This document shows, piece by piece, positions 34,689 through 43,640 of a DNA stretch of 64,000 bases; positions within the stretch are counted from its first letter, which is position 1, and every line of letters begins with the position of its first letter. The stretch is taken from the NCBI RefSeq assembly GCF_017833255.1, contig NZ_JAFIBU010000001.1:1550001-1614000 (forward strand), in the 5' to 3' direction. The DNA is from Paenibacillus sp. PvR098. GTDB taxonomy: Bacteria; Bacillota; Bacilli; Paenibacillales; NBRC-103111. Both the position numbers and the translations under genes were made by a program. The notes under the pieces are model-generated. The model saw nothing but the letters and a program-made list of their open reading frames with translations. It did no database searches and had not been told where the DNA came from.

Positions 34689-35248
34689 GCCTTTTCGCTC
34701 CTTTGTACATGAGGATCCCGAGGCACCGATGCCGATAGTATTTCTTCCTCAGATTCAAGTTTCTTCGTAAGTTCATCAATAGCATGACGAACAAACAAGG
34801 CGCGGTACAAATTAATCAGCAGAACAATAGTCATGCCTACACTTACCACAACGCCAAGTCCGTAAATGTAGGAAAGGGGAAGACCGGTCGCAGGGGCCAA
34901 AACTTCCTTGCTCACAAGGGTCATGCGCCACGCTCCGTCAAATAAAATATAAAGTCCGCATAACATGAGCAGATTACTTGCAACGTAAACCATCTTTTTC
35001 CCCATAGGCGGTAACTTTTTTACAAGCGAATCTACACCCAAGTGCTCATTATCTTTCAAGGCACCGATCGATCCTATGAAGATCAACCAGATAAACAGAA
35101 ACCTGGAAATTTCTTCTGACCATGTAATACCATAGTTGAACGCGTACCTCATGATGACATTACCGAAAACAAGAATAGCCATAGAGGACAACGTAATGAT
35201 CATCAGTCCATTCAGCAAGCTTGTTAAAGAAGTCGAAAGCTGTTTCAC
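34685..35248 (-). CDS. TRAP transporter small permease (DctQ type)
   Basis: 187 residues with four membrane helices; the ITWSEEISRFLFIWLIFIGSIGAL segment is the hallmark of DctQ. GTG 35248 preceded by AGGAGGGG. First gene of the long unit that I read as dctQ, dctM, alcohol dehydrogenase, dctP, LarA-like, DapA pseudogene, dhaK, dhaL, FCD regulator 2. The 668-base region upstream carries a cre-like site and the shared palindromic operator. Confidence 0.9.
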   Translation of the reverse strand: MKQLSTSLTSLLNGLMIITLSSMAILVFGNVIMRYAFNYGITWSEEISRFLFIWLIFIGSIGALKDNEHLGVDSLVKKLPPMGKKMVYVASNLLMLCGLYILFDGAWRMTLVSKEVLAPATGLPLSYIYGLGVVVSVGMTIVLLINLYRALFVRHAIDELTKKLESEEEILSASVPRDPHVQRSEKA

Positions 35249-35358
35249 TTAATTCCCCTCCTATTAGCTCCTTACGTCTGAAGGTCGGGCTATGCCTGGA
35301 GTTCATATGATCTGTTTGGCTATCATTGTAATGTAAAAACGACTCCTCTTGTTATCGC

Positions 35359-35372
35359 TGCAAACGCTTACA
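35359..35372. promoter_or_regulatory. cre-like site upstream of the TRAP operon
   Basis: TGCAAACGCTTACA matches the CcpA consensus at 13 of 14 positions and lies 111 bases upstream of dctQ. Suggests catabolite repression of the operon; motif only. Confidence 0.45.
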
Positions 35373-35596
35373 TAAAATGAACCAATCATTCTTTGCTTCG
35401 TGTATATCATAACTTACATGCTTTTCCGCTTCCGGGGAAGTTTACTATTGCTGAAGGGCATAAACCGAAGATGTCAGTCATTATGATGTTGATGCTCTTT
35501 ATATAGGATGGTCTCCGAAGAAATAATACCGAAATGAAACCTTTTATTTTTTCCTTTACATCCATACCCCCTTTACATTTCAGTCTTTTTTTGAAT

Positions 35597-35616
35597 GATG
35601 TCTTACAACTGACATC
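35597..35616. promoter_or_regulatory. Second copy of the GATGTC-N8-GACATC operator
   Basis: GATGTC-TTACAACT-GACATC, the same core and the same 8-base spacing as 26516-26537. A half-site GATGTC occurs at 35470-35475. It lies about 350 bases upstream of dctQ, so either the leader is long or it also serves another start. The rest of 35249-35596 shows nothing else recognisable. Confidence 0.55.
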
Positions 35617-35734
35617 TGACTATTTCCCCATTTTAGATGGTAAATTTTAAACTGTCAACATAAATATTCAGTCATAAAATAAAGCAAAAAGTGTCCGAAA
35701 CTCCTTCTGTCAAGCAATAACCTTCATCTGCTTG

Positions 35735-35768
35735 AAAATAAAAAAACCCGCACCATGAAGGGTACAGG
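35735..35768 (-). terminator. Rho-independent terminator after the class II aldolase gene
   Basis: On the minus strand CCTGTACC-CTTCAT-GGTGCGGG (two G-T pairs) followed by TTTTTTTATTTT. It separates the class II aldolase gene from the TRAP operon promoter region. Confidence 0.7.
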
Positions 35769-35916
35769 CATTGTTGTAAAGTGACATTTGATATCACGGA
35801 CTCTCGATATTCTTTTCGGAAAACCCATCTTCCTAATCCCAGAGCCCTTTTCCTTAAAACTACACATCTGTTTTTAAATGATGCTCTTGCATGGTTCCCC
35901 CCCATATTTATCAAAG

Positions 35917-36609
35917 TCACTTCTCAGCCCGGTCAGCCCAATACCCCCATGCTCTCTCCAAAGGTACCGGACTGAACATCACTTCCATAGCCGCTCTTCC
36001 TTCTTCGTAGGAGAGATATTTGGGTGAGCCAAGCATCATGGAACGATATTGAATTTCTGCATTCGTGGCAAGATAAATGGAGCTCATAACTACTTCTTCA
36101 AGAGAAGAGCCGACTACGATAACTCCATGCCCTCGCAGCAATAACGCCCGTTTGTTCCCCAAGGTTCGAGCTACCCGTTCCGCTTCCTTTGGGTTCATAA
36201 TTAACATGCCGCTTGATACGTCCCCATCATCAAATACAGGAACTCCCTCATAAAACATACCGCCTATATGTATGATGGGTTTAACTTCCACCCCTGTTGT
36301 AGTAAAGGGAATAAGCGATGTCGCGTGATTATGGCAAATGGCCTTCACATCCGGTCGAGCTTTATAGATCTGTGCATGTAACACACGTTCCATATAGGGT
36401 TTATAATCCTTATCCAAAACATTCCCATCAAAATCGTGAGTCATTATGTCATCTTCAGTTACTATGGAAGGAGACTTAGAACGGGACAATAAATAGAGAT
36501 CGGGGTTTTCCGGGTGTCTTGCGCTTACATGTCCAAAAGCATCCAATATGCCTTCGTTACTTAACATCTTGTTCGCCAATACCAATTTTTTGATTGTGTT
36601 TTCGACCAT
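35917..36609 (-). CDS. Class II aldolase/adducin-family protein
   Basis: 230 residues. FGHVSARHPEN near the N-terminus, CHNHATSLIPF with two zinc histidines, and LRGHGVIVVG with a third His form the metal site of L-fuculose-phosphate aldolase-like enzymes and of related decarboxylases. ATG 36609 with GGAGGGA; the open frame extends 34 codons upstream but overlaps the divergent promoter region. It is transcribed alone, divergent from a LysR regulator gene, and ends at a terminator. Members next to LysR and sugar-acid genes act on phosphorylated 3-oxo acids or hydroxyketo acids; the exact role is open. Confidence 0.82.
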   Translation of the reverse strand: MVENTIKKLVLANKMLSNEGILDAFGHVSARHPENPDLYLLSRSKSPSIVTEDDIMTHDFDGNVLDKDYKPYMERVLHAQIYKARPDVKAICHNHATSLIPFTTTGVEVKPIIHIGGMFYEGVPVFDDGDVSSGMLIMNPKEAERVARTLGNKRALLLRGHGVIVVGSSLEEVVMSSIYLATNAEIQYRSMMLGSPKYLSYEEGRAAMEVMFSPVPLERAWGYWADRAEK

Positions 36610-36623
36610 AAGAATCCCTCCAT

Positions 36624-36655
36624 ATTTATAATCACTTTCAAAATTGATTATAAAT
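36624..36655. promoter_or_regulatory. Inverted repeat in the lysR/aldolase divergent region
   Basis: ATTTATAATC-N12-GATTATAAAT, perfect 10-bp arms, beginning 14 bases before the aldolase start. Likely operator; could also be read as part of the promoters. Confidence 0.4.
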
Positions 36656-36666
36656 ACAAATGAAGT

Positions 36667-36698
36667 ATGATACAATTGAAAAATAGTCATAGTATCAT
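36667..36698. promoter_or_regulatory. Second inverted repeat in the same divergent region
   Basis: ATGATAC-N18-GTATCAT, perfect 7-bp arms, 36 bases before the lysR start. Candidate LysR recognition site; inferred. Confidence 0.4.
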
Positions 36699-36734
36699 GC
36701 GGTTTTCGCATCTTAAAATGGAGGTTCTACACTA

Positions 36735-37631
36735 ATGGATTTAGAAAATCTCGTTACGTTTTGTGCCGTTGCCCATCACAAAAGCTTCAAAAAGGCGGCA
36801 GAAACTTTACAGGTTACACAGCCAGGGATAAGCAGACGAATTCAAAGCCTTGAAACTGAACTGGGAACTCCCTTGTTTGTGCGGACGCCACAATCCGTTA
36901 CTCTAACTAAAGCAGGGAAAAGCTTCTTACCCTATGCAGAACGTACGATTCAAATATTTAGAGAGGGAAAAAACAAAATATCGGACGAGGTACATGAAGA
37001 AAAATTGGTGATAGCCTCTCCGCCGACTACAAGTGTTAACCTGCTGCCGGAAGTGATTAAAGAATTCTGTTTACATCACAGTACACGCCTTTCCCTATAT
37101 ACCGCCCATTCACAACATGTTTATGACATGTTGATAGACAAAACCATAGACGTGGGCTTTACTACGGTCGCTTTCCCTAATTCCCATTTGGATTATGAGC
37201 TCATTTACATGGAAGAGGTCGTTTGTGTGGGCCACCCGGATGTGGTTAAGCAATATATCGTTGACCACGAGATTATCAAACACCCTGTACCTATTATATT
37301 GTCTAATTTAAATAATATTAACATCGATCCATGGGAATCGATCAATCAGTACTTTTTAAATCATCCCTCATTTGAGATCGTCCTTGATGCATTTTTTCTT
37401 CAAGTTGTGGAAAATTTGGCCCGCATTGGAGTAGGCTTAGCCGTATTACCTATTTCACATGTAAATGAAGGAATAAAAAGAGGCGAGCTTGTTAAAGTGC
37501 TCTTACCCGAGATAGATTTACCGTCCAGGCCAGTATATATGGCCACCTATAAGAATGGTAAAATGGAGAAATCCATCCATCACTTCAAAACAACGGTAAA
37601 ACGGGTATTAGCCAAAAACTCACTCTTATAG
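36735..37631 (+). CDS. LysR-family transcriptional regulator 2
   Basis: 298 residues: helix-turn-helix KSFKKAAETLQVTQPGISRRIQSLE (15-40) and effector domain from about residue 90. Divergent from the class II aldolase gene, which it presumably controls. ATG 36735 after ATGGAGG. Followed by a plus-strand terminator at 37750. It is not closely similar to the LysR at 19750 beyond the family. Confidence 0.85.
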   Translation: MDLENLVTFCAVAHHKSFKKAAETLQVTQPGISRRIQSLETELGTPLFVRTPQSVTLTKAGKSFLPYAERTIQIFREGKNKISDEVHEEKLVIASPPTTSVNLLPEVIKEFCLHHSTRLSLYTAHSQHVYDMLIDKTIDVGFTTVAFPNSHLDYELIYMEEVVCVGHPDVVKQYIVDHEIIKHPVPIILSNLNNINIDPWESINQYFLNHPSFEIVLDAFFLQVVENLARIGVGLAVLPISHVNEGIKRGELVKVLLPEIDLPSRPVYMATYKNGKMEKSIHHFKTTVKRVLAKNSLL

Positions 37632-37749
37632 CCCAATATTACGGTGCATCATTTGAAGTTTAGCAAATCGCGCTGAAACGGCTGGATTGATCAGCACGAA
37701 TATATGAGAGCTAATTACTTGCCGATTCAAATTAAATATTCAAACCTAT

Positions 37750-37785
37750 CCCCCTGCAAACTGTTTCTGCAGGGGAGATTTTTTA
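37750..37785 (+). terminator. Rho-independent terminator after lysR 2
   Basis: CCCCTGCA / TGCAGGGG stem with a 9-base loop, then AGATTTTTT on the plus strand. It lies between convergent lysR 2 and egtD. Confidence 0.8.
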
Positions 37786-37835
37786 CCGCTTCGCTGTATG
37801 GCCATTTAAAGCCAATTGCCGGGCGTGATGATGGC

Positions 37836-38807
37836 TCATTGAATCTGCAGGAAATGTACACTAAACCACTCGTTCGGATCTGTCCATACCTTCTCCGGCG
37901 TAAATCCACAATCTTCAGCCATTGACTGAAAGCCCTCAATGGTATATTTATAAGAGTTTTCCGTGTGGATTGTTTCCCCTTCAGCAAAATGAAACTCATA
38001 TTCATAGATGGACACCTTTTGGTGTTCCAAGCTTTCAATATGCATCTCTATACGGCCTAATTTGTCATTATAAAAAGCGCGGTGTGCGAATTGATCCAAT
38101 TGAAAATTAGCTCGCAGCTCACGGTTGATGCGATTCAAAACATTCAAATTAAATTTCGCTGTTACTCCCTGCTTGTCGTTATACGCTTGATGTAGAATAT
38201 GCGGGTCTTTTTGCAGGTCAACACCGATCAGCAGGCCGTCCCCTTTCTTCAATAAAGAACAGGCTTGGCTTAAAAATGCTTTAGCTTCGTGAGGCTCAAA
38301 GTTGCCGATCGTAGAACCTGGATAGAAGATAACTTTCTTCCCCATATTTGATAAAGGCGGAAAAACGATCGTTTTTGTAAAATCAGCGCATATCGGCAGT
38401 ACATTTAAGCTGGTGTAATCGTCCAATAATGCATCTGCGGATTGAACTAAGATTTCATGTGAAATGTCAATGGGAATATAATAGGATAGATCCACAAGGC
38501 GATTTAAGAGGCACTTGATCTTTGTACTGCTCCCGCTTCCGAATTCAATTAGAGCAGCATCTCTTCCAATCATGTTCGCCATTTCGAAAACATAGTTTTC
38601 TAAAATAGACAGCTCCGTTCGGGTAACATAATACTCAGACAAGCCTGTTATTTGCTCAAACAGAAGAGAACCTGCTTCATCGTAAAAAAACTTTGGCTTT
38701 AATTCTTTCTGCTTCTTTTGAAATCCAAATAGCACTTCTGATAAAAAATCATCGGCAGTCGGAGCGTAATCGATAACTTCCACTCTGCTTTGATTAAGCT
38801 TCTTCAT
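37836..38807 (-). CDS. egtD: Histidine N-alpha-methyltransferase EgtD (ergothioneine synthesis)
   Basis: 323 residues. Trimethylates histidine to hercynine with S-adenosylmethionine, step one of ergothioneine synthesis. The PKFFYDEAGSLLFEQITGLSEYYVTRTE block, the SAM site IEFGSGSSTKIK and FYPGSTIGNFEPHEA are the diagnostic EgtD (DUF2260) motifs. Start ATG 38807 overlaps the stop of egtB by ATGA, with AGGGGATCG upstream. Together with EgtB this makes a two-gene operon without EgtA, EgtC or EgtE. Confidence 0.93.
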   Translation of the reverse strand: MKKLNQSRVEVIDYAPTADDFLSEVLFGFQKKQKELKPKFFYDEAGSLLFEQITGLSEYYVTRTELSILENYVFEMANMIGRDAALIEFGSGSSTKIKCLLNRLVDLSYYIPIDISHEILVQSADALLDDYTSLNVLPICADFTKTIVFPPLSNMGKKVIFYPGSTIGNFEPHEAKAFLSQACSLLKKGDGLLIGVDLQKDPHILHQAYNDKQGVTAKFNLNVLNRINRELRANFQLDQFAHRAFYNDKLGRIEMHIESLEHQKVSIYEYEFHFAEGETIHTENSYKYTIEGFQSMAEDCGFTPEKVWTDPNEWFSVHFLQIQ

Positions 38808-40090
38808 AATCGATCCCCTGCCAATCGAATTCCTCCGAACTGCCACCTTTTGTCCGGGGCAAAAAAGTTGCGGTAAGTCGGTCTGATATGAGTTTCAGGT
38901 GTCACGCAGGATCCTCCTCTAAGTACAATCTGATTGCACATAAACTTCGCATTATACTCTCCAAGCGTACCGTCATACGGCTTATTTCCCGGATAAGGAG
39001 AATATGGACTCATGGTCCATTCCCAAACATCTCCGTACCCCTTGCTAAACCCTTTTGAACCTACCCTATAATCCGTATTGGGATGATACTGCTCGGATTC
39101 CGCGAAGTTTCCGTTCCTTTCCTGATCCTGAAAAGCATGCTCCCATTCCGCTTCGGTGGGGAGCCTGTTACCGGTCCAACGGGCATATGCATCTGCTTCA
39201 TAATAGCTCACATGACAAACGGGCTCATCCGGATGAATCGTGTCTAAACCGTGCAAGGTGTATTGATGCCATACCCCGTGACACTTTTCCCAATACAAAG
39301 GATGCTTCCAATTTCTTTCCTTCATGGTTGCCCAGCCTTCGGATAGCCAGCAGCTTGGTTGATCATATCCGCCGTCTTCGATAAAAGCCATAAATTCTCC
39401 GTTTGTGACTGGCCGCGAGGCCAAACGGTATGGATGAAGCCATATTTTGTGGCGAGGTCTTTCGTTATCGAAGGAAAACCCCTCTCCTTCGTGTCCAATA
39501 AATGATAGTTCCTCGTCTATATCCATCCACTTCAGCTCAGGGGCCTTTTTTGATTCAATGGTCTGCTTTTGAAGATAGACGGGCTTAAAGGGATTCACCG
39601 AAAAATTATATTTCATATCCATAAACAATAATTCTTGATGCTGCTGCTCGTGGTGAAGCCCCACTTCGATCATGGGGTACACCTTCAGAAAGAGAGCCTC
39701 TTCTGCTTGATCCAAAAATTGAAGAAGGCGTTCATCCACATAGTGACGGTATTTCATGACTTCATGAACCGTGGGACGGGACAACAGTCCGCGTGATGAA
39801 CGGTCGAACGGAGTTCCGTGCGTTATGTAGTAAGAATTAAATAAATAATCATATTGAGGGTGGAAAACCTGATAAGACGAATCATGGGGAGCAAGAACAA
39901 ACGCTTCAAAAAACCAAGTCGTATGAGCCAAATGCCATTTTGCCGGACTTACATCCTCCACTGCCTGAATAATAAAATCCTCTGTTTTCAAAGGTTCGAC
40001 TATTTTTTCTGTGAATGTTCTGATTTCGGAAAAATAAGCTTTTAGACGATCTGCACTCTTTAATTTTAGATCAACACTTGTTTTTCCCAA
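38804..40090 (-). CDS. egtB: Ergothioneine synthase EgtB (sulfoxide synthase)
   Basis: 428 residues; non-haem iron enzyme coupling hercynine to a cysteine-type thiol with O2. N-terminal DinB_2 domain with metal histidines (KWHLAHTTWFFE around 51-62, and HHEQQHQELLFMD with His-x3-His-x-Glu), C-terminal formylglycine-generating-enzyme-like domain with GNRLPTEAEWEHAF and LRGGSCVTPETHIRPTYRNFF. Start is TTG 40090, nine bases after AAAGGAGG. Absence of EgtA/C suggests use of free cysteine as in some short pathways (inference); the beta-lyase EgtE role would be filled elsewhere. Confidence 0.93.
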   Translation of the reverse strand: MGKTSVDLKLKSADRLKAYFSEIRTFTEKIVEPLKTEDFIIQAVEDVSPAKWHLAHTTWFFEAFVLAPHDSSYQVFHPQYDYLFNSYYITHGTPFDRSSRGLLSRPTVHEVMKYRHYVDERLLQFLDQAEEALFLKVYPMIEVGLHHEQQHQELLFMDMKYNFSVNPFKPVYLQKQTIESKKAPELKWMDIDEELSFIGHEGEGFSFDNERPRHKIWLHPYRLASRPVTNGEFMAFIEDGGYDQPSCWLSEGWATMKERNWKHPLYWEKCHGVWHQYTLHGLDTIHPDEPVCHVSYYEADAYARWTGNRLPTEAEWEHAFQDQERNGNFAESEQYHPNTDYRVGSKGFSKGYGDVWEWTMSPYSPYPGNKPYDGTLGEYNAKFMCNQIVLRGGSCVTPETHIRPTYRNFFAPDKRWQFGGIRLAGDRL

Positions 40091-40288
40091 CCCGCTTGTC
40101 CTCCTTTATCCATAAGTAACCCATTCATTCTATTAACCTAAAAAAAGCATGGATAATCATCCTATCAACTCTATGAATATACAAAAATCAATGAAGTGGC
40201 TGCTTGCTCTGCAAGGTAAAGGTTTGGTGGAGATCATCAATGGATAAAGAAGTATAGAGGGCAAAATTTAAGCTGAGGAGTGAACAAT

Positions 40289-41644
40289 ATGGAACACATA
40301 TTTGATCTTATTGTTATTGGCACCGGGTCTGCGGGATCCATTGCGGCCTCACAGTGTAATCATGCAGGTTGGAAAGTGGCCATGATCGATTCTCGTCCCT
40401 TTGGAGGGACCTGCCAGCTTAGAGGATGTGATCCGAAGAAGGTTTTAGTTGGAGCTGCCGAAATCATAGACTGGACACAACGCATGAAAGGAAATGGCTT
40501 GGCCTCAGAAGGTCAAATGAATTGGCCTGATTTAATGGCATTCAAACGTACATTTACCGATCCTGCACCGGAAGCACGGGAACAGAAATTCATCGAATCA
40601 GGTATTCAGACCTTTCACGGTGAGGCTGCGTTCTTAAGTGAAGACCAGGTTCAAGTAGGAAGTCACAGATTAAAAGGAAAAAATATATTCATTGCAAGCG
40701 GAGCAAAGCCGACTCCCTTACCCATCGAAGGTGGTGAACATCTGACCTATAGCGATGCGTTTTTGGAATTAGATCAACTGCCAGAAAAAATAGTATTTAT
40801 CGGCGGTGGCTATATCTCGTTTGAATTTGCTCATATCGCGGCAAGAGCCGGTTCTGAAGTCCATATCCTTCATAGGGGAGAACGACCGCTCGCAAGCTTT
40901 GACCCAGACCTGGTAGATTTGCTTATTCAAAAATCGCAAGAAATTGGAATTCAACTGCATTTGAACACGGAAGTTCGATCCATCGAAAAGCAAGGGGATC
41001 AATTTATTGTCAAAGGAACTCACGATGGGACAGGCACGCAATGGGAAGGCGGATTAGTCGTTCATGGGGCCGGACGTACTCCGGAATTAGAACATATGGA
41101 CCTTGAAAAAGGGAATGTTGCAAGTGAGAGCAATGGAGTGACAGTCAATCCGTACCTTCAGAGCATGAGTAACCCTAGGGTTTACGCTGCGGGAGATGCA
41201 GCCGCAACAGAGGGATTACCGCTCACGCCAATTGCCAATATGGAATCGCATGCGGTGGCGTCCAACCTGTTGAAAGGAAACCATATAATACCAGACTACA
41301 AGGTAATGCCCACTGTCGTTTTTACCATACCTAAAATAGCTTCGGTGGGACTAACAGAGAAAAAGGCACTTCAAATGGGGTATGACATCTCCATAAACAA
41401 GATCGACACGTCGGGATGGTATACGTATAAACGAACCAATGAAAAATATGCGATGGCTAAAGTCATTATCGACAAACAGACAAAACGAATATTGGGGGCT
41501 CATCTGCTCAGTAATGAGGCTGACGAATTGATAAATCATTTTGCGACGGCTATCCAATTCGATCTTACAACAACGGATATTAAGAAAATGATCTATGCTT
41601 ATCCTACTTCGGCTTCCGATTTGAGCCACATGTTACAAGATTGA
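40289..41644 (+). CDS. Dihydrolipoamide-dehydrogenase-like FAD disulfide oxidoreductase
   Basis: 451 residues of the pyridine nucleotide-disulfide oxidoreductase class. FAD site GTGSAG (11-16), redox-active Cys42-x4-Cys47 in GGTCQLRGCDPKK, NAD(P) site IGGGYISFEFA, GD motif VYAAGDAAA, and dimerisation domain with YPTSASDL. The C-terminal His-x4-Glu general base of lipoamide dehydrogenases is replaced (AYPTSASDLSHML), so the true substrate is probably not lipoamide; mercuric-reductase-like or glutathione-like reductases are alternatives. ATG 40289 with GAGGAG 8 bases upstream. Divergent from egtBD; a link to low-molecular-weight thiols is possible but inferred. Confidence 0.85.
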   Translation: MEHIFDLIVIGTGSAGSIAASQCNHAGWKVAMIDSRPFGGTCQLRGCDPKKVLVGAAEIIDWTQRMKGNGLASEGQMNWPDLMAFKRTFTDPAPEAREQKFIESGIQTFHGEAAFLSEDQVQVGSHRLKGKNIFIASGAKPTPLPIEGGEHLTYSDAFLELDQLPEKIVFIGGGYISFEFAHIAARAGSEVHILHRGERPLASFDPDLVDLLIQKSQEIGIQLHLNTEVRSIEKQGDQFIVKGTHDGTGTQWEGGLVVHGAGRTPELEHMDLEKGNVASESNGVTVNPYLQSMSNPRVYAAGDAAATEGLPLTPIANMESHAVASNLLKGNHIIPDYKVMPTVVFTIPKIASVGLTEKKALQMGYDISINKIDTSGWYTYKRTNEKYAMAKVIIDKQTKRILGAHLLSNEADELINHFATAIQFDLTTTDIKKMIYAYPTSASDLSHMLQD

Positions 41645-41708
41645 TTCAAGTTTTTTGGTGGAGCAAGGCATGGCAAAGAGAAACTCGTCACCTTTTTACC
41701 ACCACACA

Positions 41709-41738
41709 TTAATAAAACACACCTGCTTAGGGTGTGTT
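41709..41738 (-). terminator. Rho-independent terminator overlapping the sensor-kinase stop codon
   Basis: On the minus strand AACACACC-TAAGCA-GGTGTGTT then TTATT. The kinase stop codon lies in the hairpin loop, so termination follows the gene without any gap. Confidence 0.75.
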
Positions 41739-43640
41739 GTTGAGTTCAAGGAATTTCTCAATTATATCTGATATAGCATCAATACTAATGGGCTTGCTTA
41801 CATATTCATTTATACCCGCTGCTAAATATTTTTCGCGATCGCCTTTTATTGCATGTGCCGTTACTGCCACGATAAAAGGACTTTTCTTAGACAATTCTCT
41901 GACCGTCTTAGCGGCTTCTAATCCATCCATCAAAGGCATTTGAACATCCATAAAAATAATGTCATATGGATAACGCTCAAACGCTTCTACAACTTCTTTT
42001 CCATTTTCGACTACAGTTGAATTATAACCAAGCTTCTCAAGCATTTTTTTTAATACCATTTGGTTAACTGCATTATCCTCCGCTATCAGGATTTTTAAAG
42101 AATCTCCCATTAAGTTATCCTGTTGGGTTGACATATCATACTGAATGGATTCTGGATGGGCTAGGATCTGAAAGTTAGCAGTGAATACAAAAGTAGACCC
42201 CGATTGATCTTTACGTGGTTCATACCAGATTTCGCCGCCCATTAGCTGAACAAGCCTTTTACTGATAGCTAATCCTAATCCAGTTCCTTCAACCTTACGT
42301 GTCATATAATTATCCACCTGATAAAATGGTTCAAATAAGTGGACAACCTTCTCTTTAGGCACACCTACACCTGTATCTCGGATCGCAAATTGAAGACGTA
42401 CCGTATCTTGTTCTTGCGAGATACTTTGAACGGAGATCGCAACCGCTCCATTAGGAGTAAACTTAATGGCGTTGCTAAACAAATTCATAAGTACTTGTCT
42501 TAACTTCGTATCATCCCCAACAACATTGTTGGGAACGTTAGGACAAACGGATGTAGTGATTTCTAAATTTTTTTCAAGTGCTTTTGGCATGATCATATTT
42601 AGTGTTTCGGATAGAATTGACCTCACATTAAATCGTTCTTCAATTATTTCTACCTTGCCTGATTCAATTTTGGAGAAGTCCAGAATGTCGTTGATGATCA
42701 TAAGAAGTGTAGCGCCACTTTTTTTAATAATATGAACATATTCAGTTTGCTCTGAATCCAAACTCGTCTCTAAAAGCAAGTCCGTCATTCCGATTACACC
42801 ATTCATAGGAGTACGGATCTCATGACTCATCATGGCTAAAAAATCGCTCTTTGCTTTATTCGTCTTTTCAGCGGCTTCTTTCTCAATCAGAAGCCTCTTT
42901 TGGTCTGTCATGTCTTTCGCGATGATGTAGAAACCCACATTTTTACTATGAATGATAATAGGAGCTAAAGTGGCCAGCACTTCAACGAAGTGACCATCTT
43001 TGTGTTTGATGTTATTTAAATATTTTTCAACACTGGTGTAATCTTTTGAAACTGAAAGTACATTGGCAAGATTTTTTTCACCAATTAATTTGGAAATGCT
43101 CACTCCGAACAGTTCTTCAATGCGATATCCGGATAGCTGTTCCGCCATTTGATTTCCATTTATAATACTGCCGTCCAAACCAAACGAAATGATGGCATCG
43201 TGGTTGTACTTTTTTAACGATGTATAACGTTCAATGCTTTCCTGCAACTTTTGTTCCACAAGTTTACTCTTAGTAATGTCAATAACTTGTGAAATGAAGT
43301 AAAGAGGTTTTCCATCCGTTTCATCACGTACTAGCGAAACATGTAATGAAGTCCAAATGAGTTCTCCATTTTTATGAATGTACCGTTTTTCTACTTCAAA
43401 AGAAGAAATAACACCTTCCAGCAATTCTTTTATTAAATACTCGTTATTGTTTAGATCATCAGGATAGGTCAAGTCTGCCGCCGTAAGTGTCATTAATTCC
43501 TCTTCTGCATATCCAAAGATCGTACACACCGCGGGATTTACACATATCCACTTTCGATCCATCGATACTAAGGCTATACCGATCGAAGCATTCTTATATA
43601 CATGTTCAAATAAAACTTGGTGGTCAAATGCCATTTGCAT
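41727..43640 (-). CDS. Hybrid sensor histidine kinase with PAS domains and receiver domain
   Basis: 637 residues, no membrane segment, so a cytoplasmic sensor. Two PAS/PAC modules (about 8-125 and 137-250), HisKA with phospho-acceptor His273 in MMSHEIRTPMNG, HATPase_c with GTGLGLAIS, then a C-terminal REC domain with phospho-acceptor Asp565 in FMDVQMPLMDG and Lys in SKPI. The signal is unknown; no cognate response regulator or Hpt gene is adjacent. ATG 43640 after AGGAGGGCGG. It is monocistronic, closed by a terminator at 41709. Confidence 0.9.
   Translation of the reverse strand: MQMAFDHQVLFEHVYKNASIGIALVSMDRKWICVNPAVCTIFGYAEEELMTLTAADLTYPDDLNNNEYLIKELLEGVISSFEVEKRYIHKNGELIWTSLHVSLVRDETDGKPLYFISQVIDITKSKLVEQKLQESIERYTSLKKYNHDAIISFGLDGSIINGNQMAEQLSGYRIEELFGVSISKLIGEKNLANVLSVSKDYTSVEKYLNNIKHKDGHFVEVLATLAPIIIHSKNVGFYIIAKDMTDQKRLLIEKEAAEKTNKAKSDFLAMMSHEIRTPMNGVIGMTDLLLETSLDSEQTEYVHIIKKSGATLLMIINDILDFSKIESGKVEIIEERFNVRSILSETLNMIMPKALEKNLEITTSVCPNVPNNVVGDDTKLRQVLMNLFSNAIKFTPNGAVAISVQSISQEQDTVRLQFAIRDTGVGVPKEKVVHLFEPFYQVDNYMTRKVEGTGLGLAISKRLVQLMGGEIWYEPRKDQSGSTFVFTANFQILAHPESIQYDMSTQQDNLMGDSLKILIAEDNAVNQMVLKKMLEKLGYNSTVVENGKEVVEAFERYPYDIIFMDVQMPLMDGLEAAKTVRELSKKSPFIVAVTAHAIKGDREKYLAAGINEYVSKPISIDAISDIIEKFLELNNTP

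Noticed and set aside
35672-35920. 82-codon minus frame downstream of the class II aldolase gene
   Set aside because: It contains the rho-independent terminator of that gene and no start signal.
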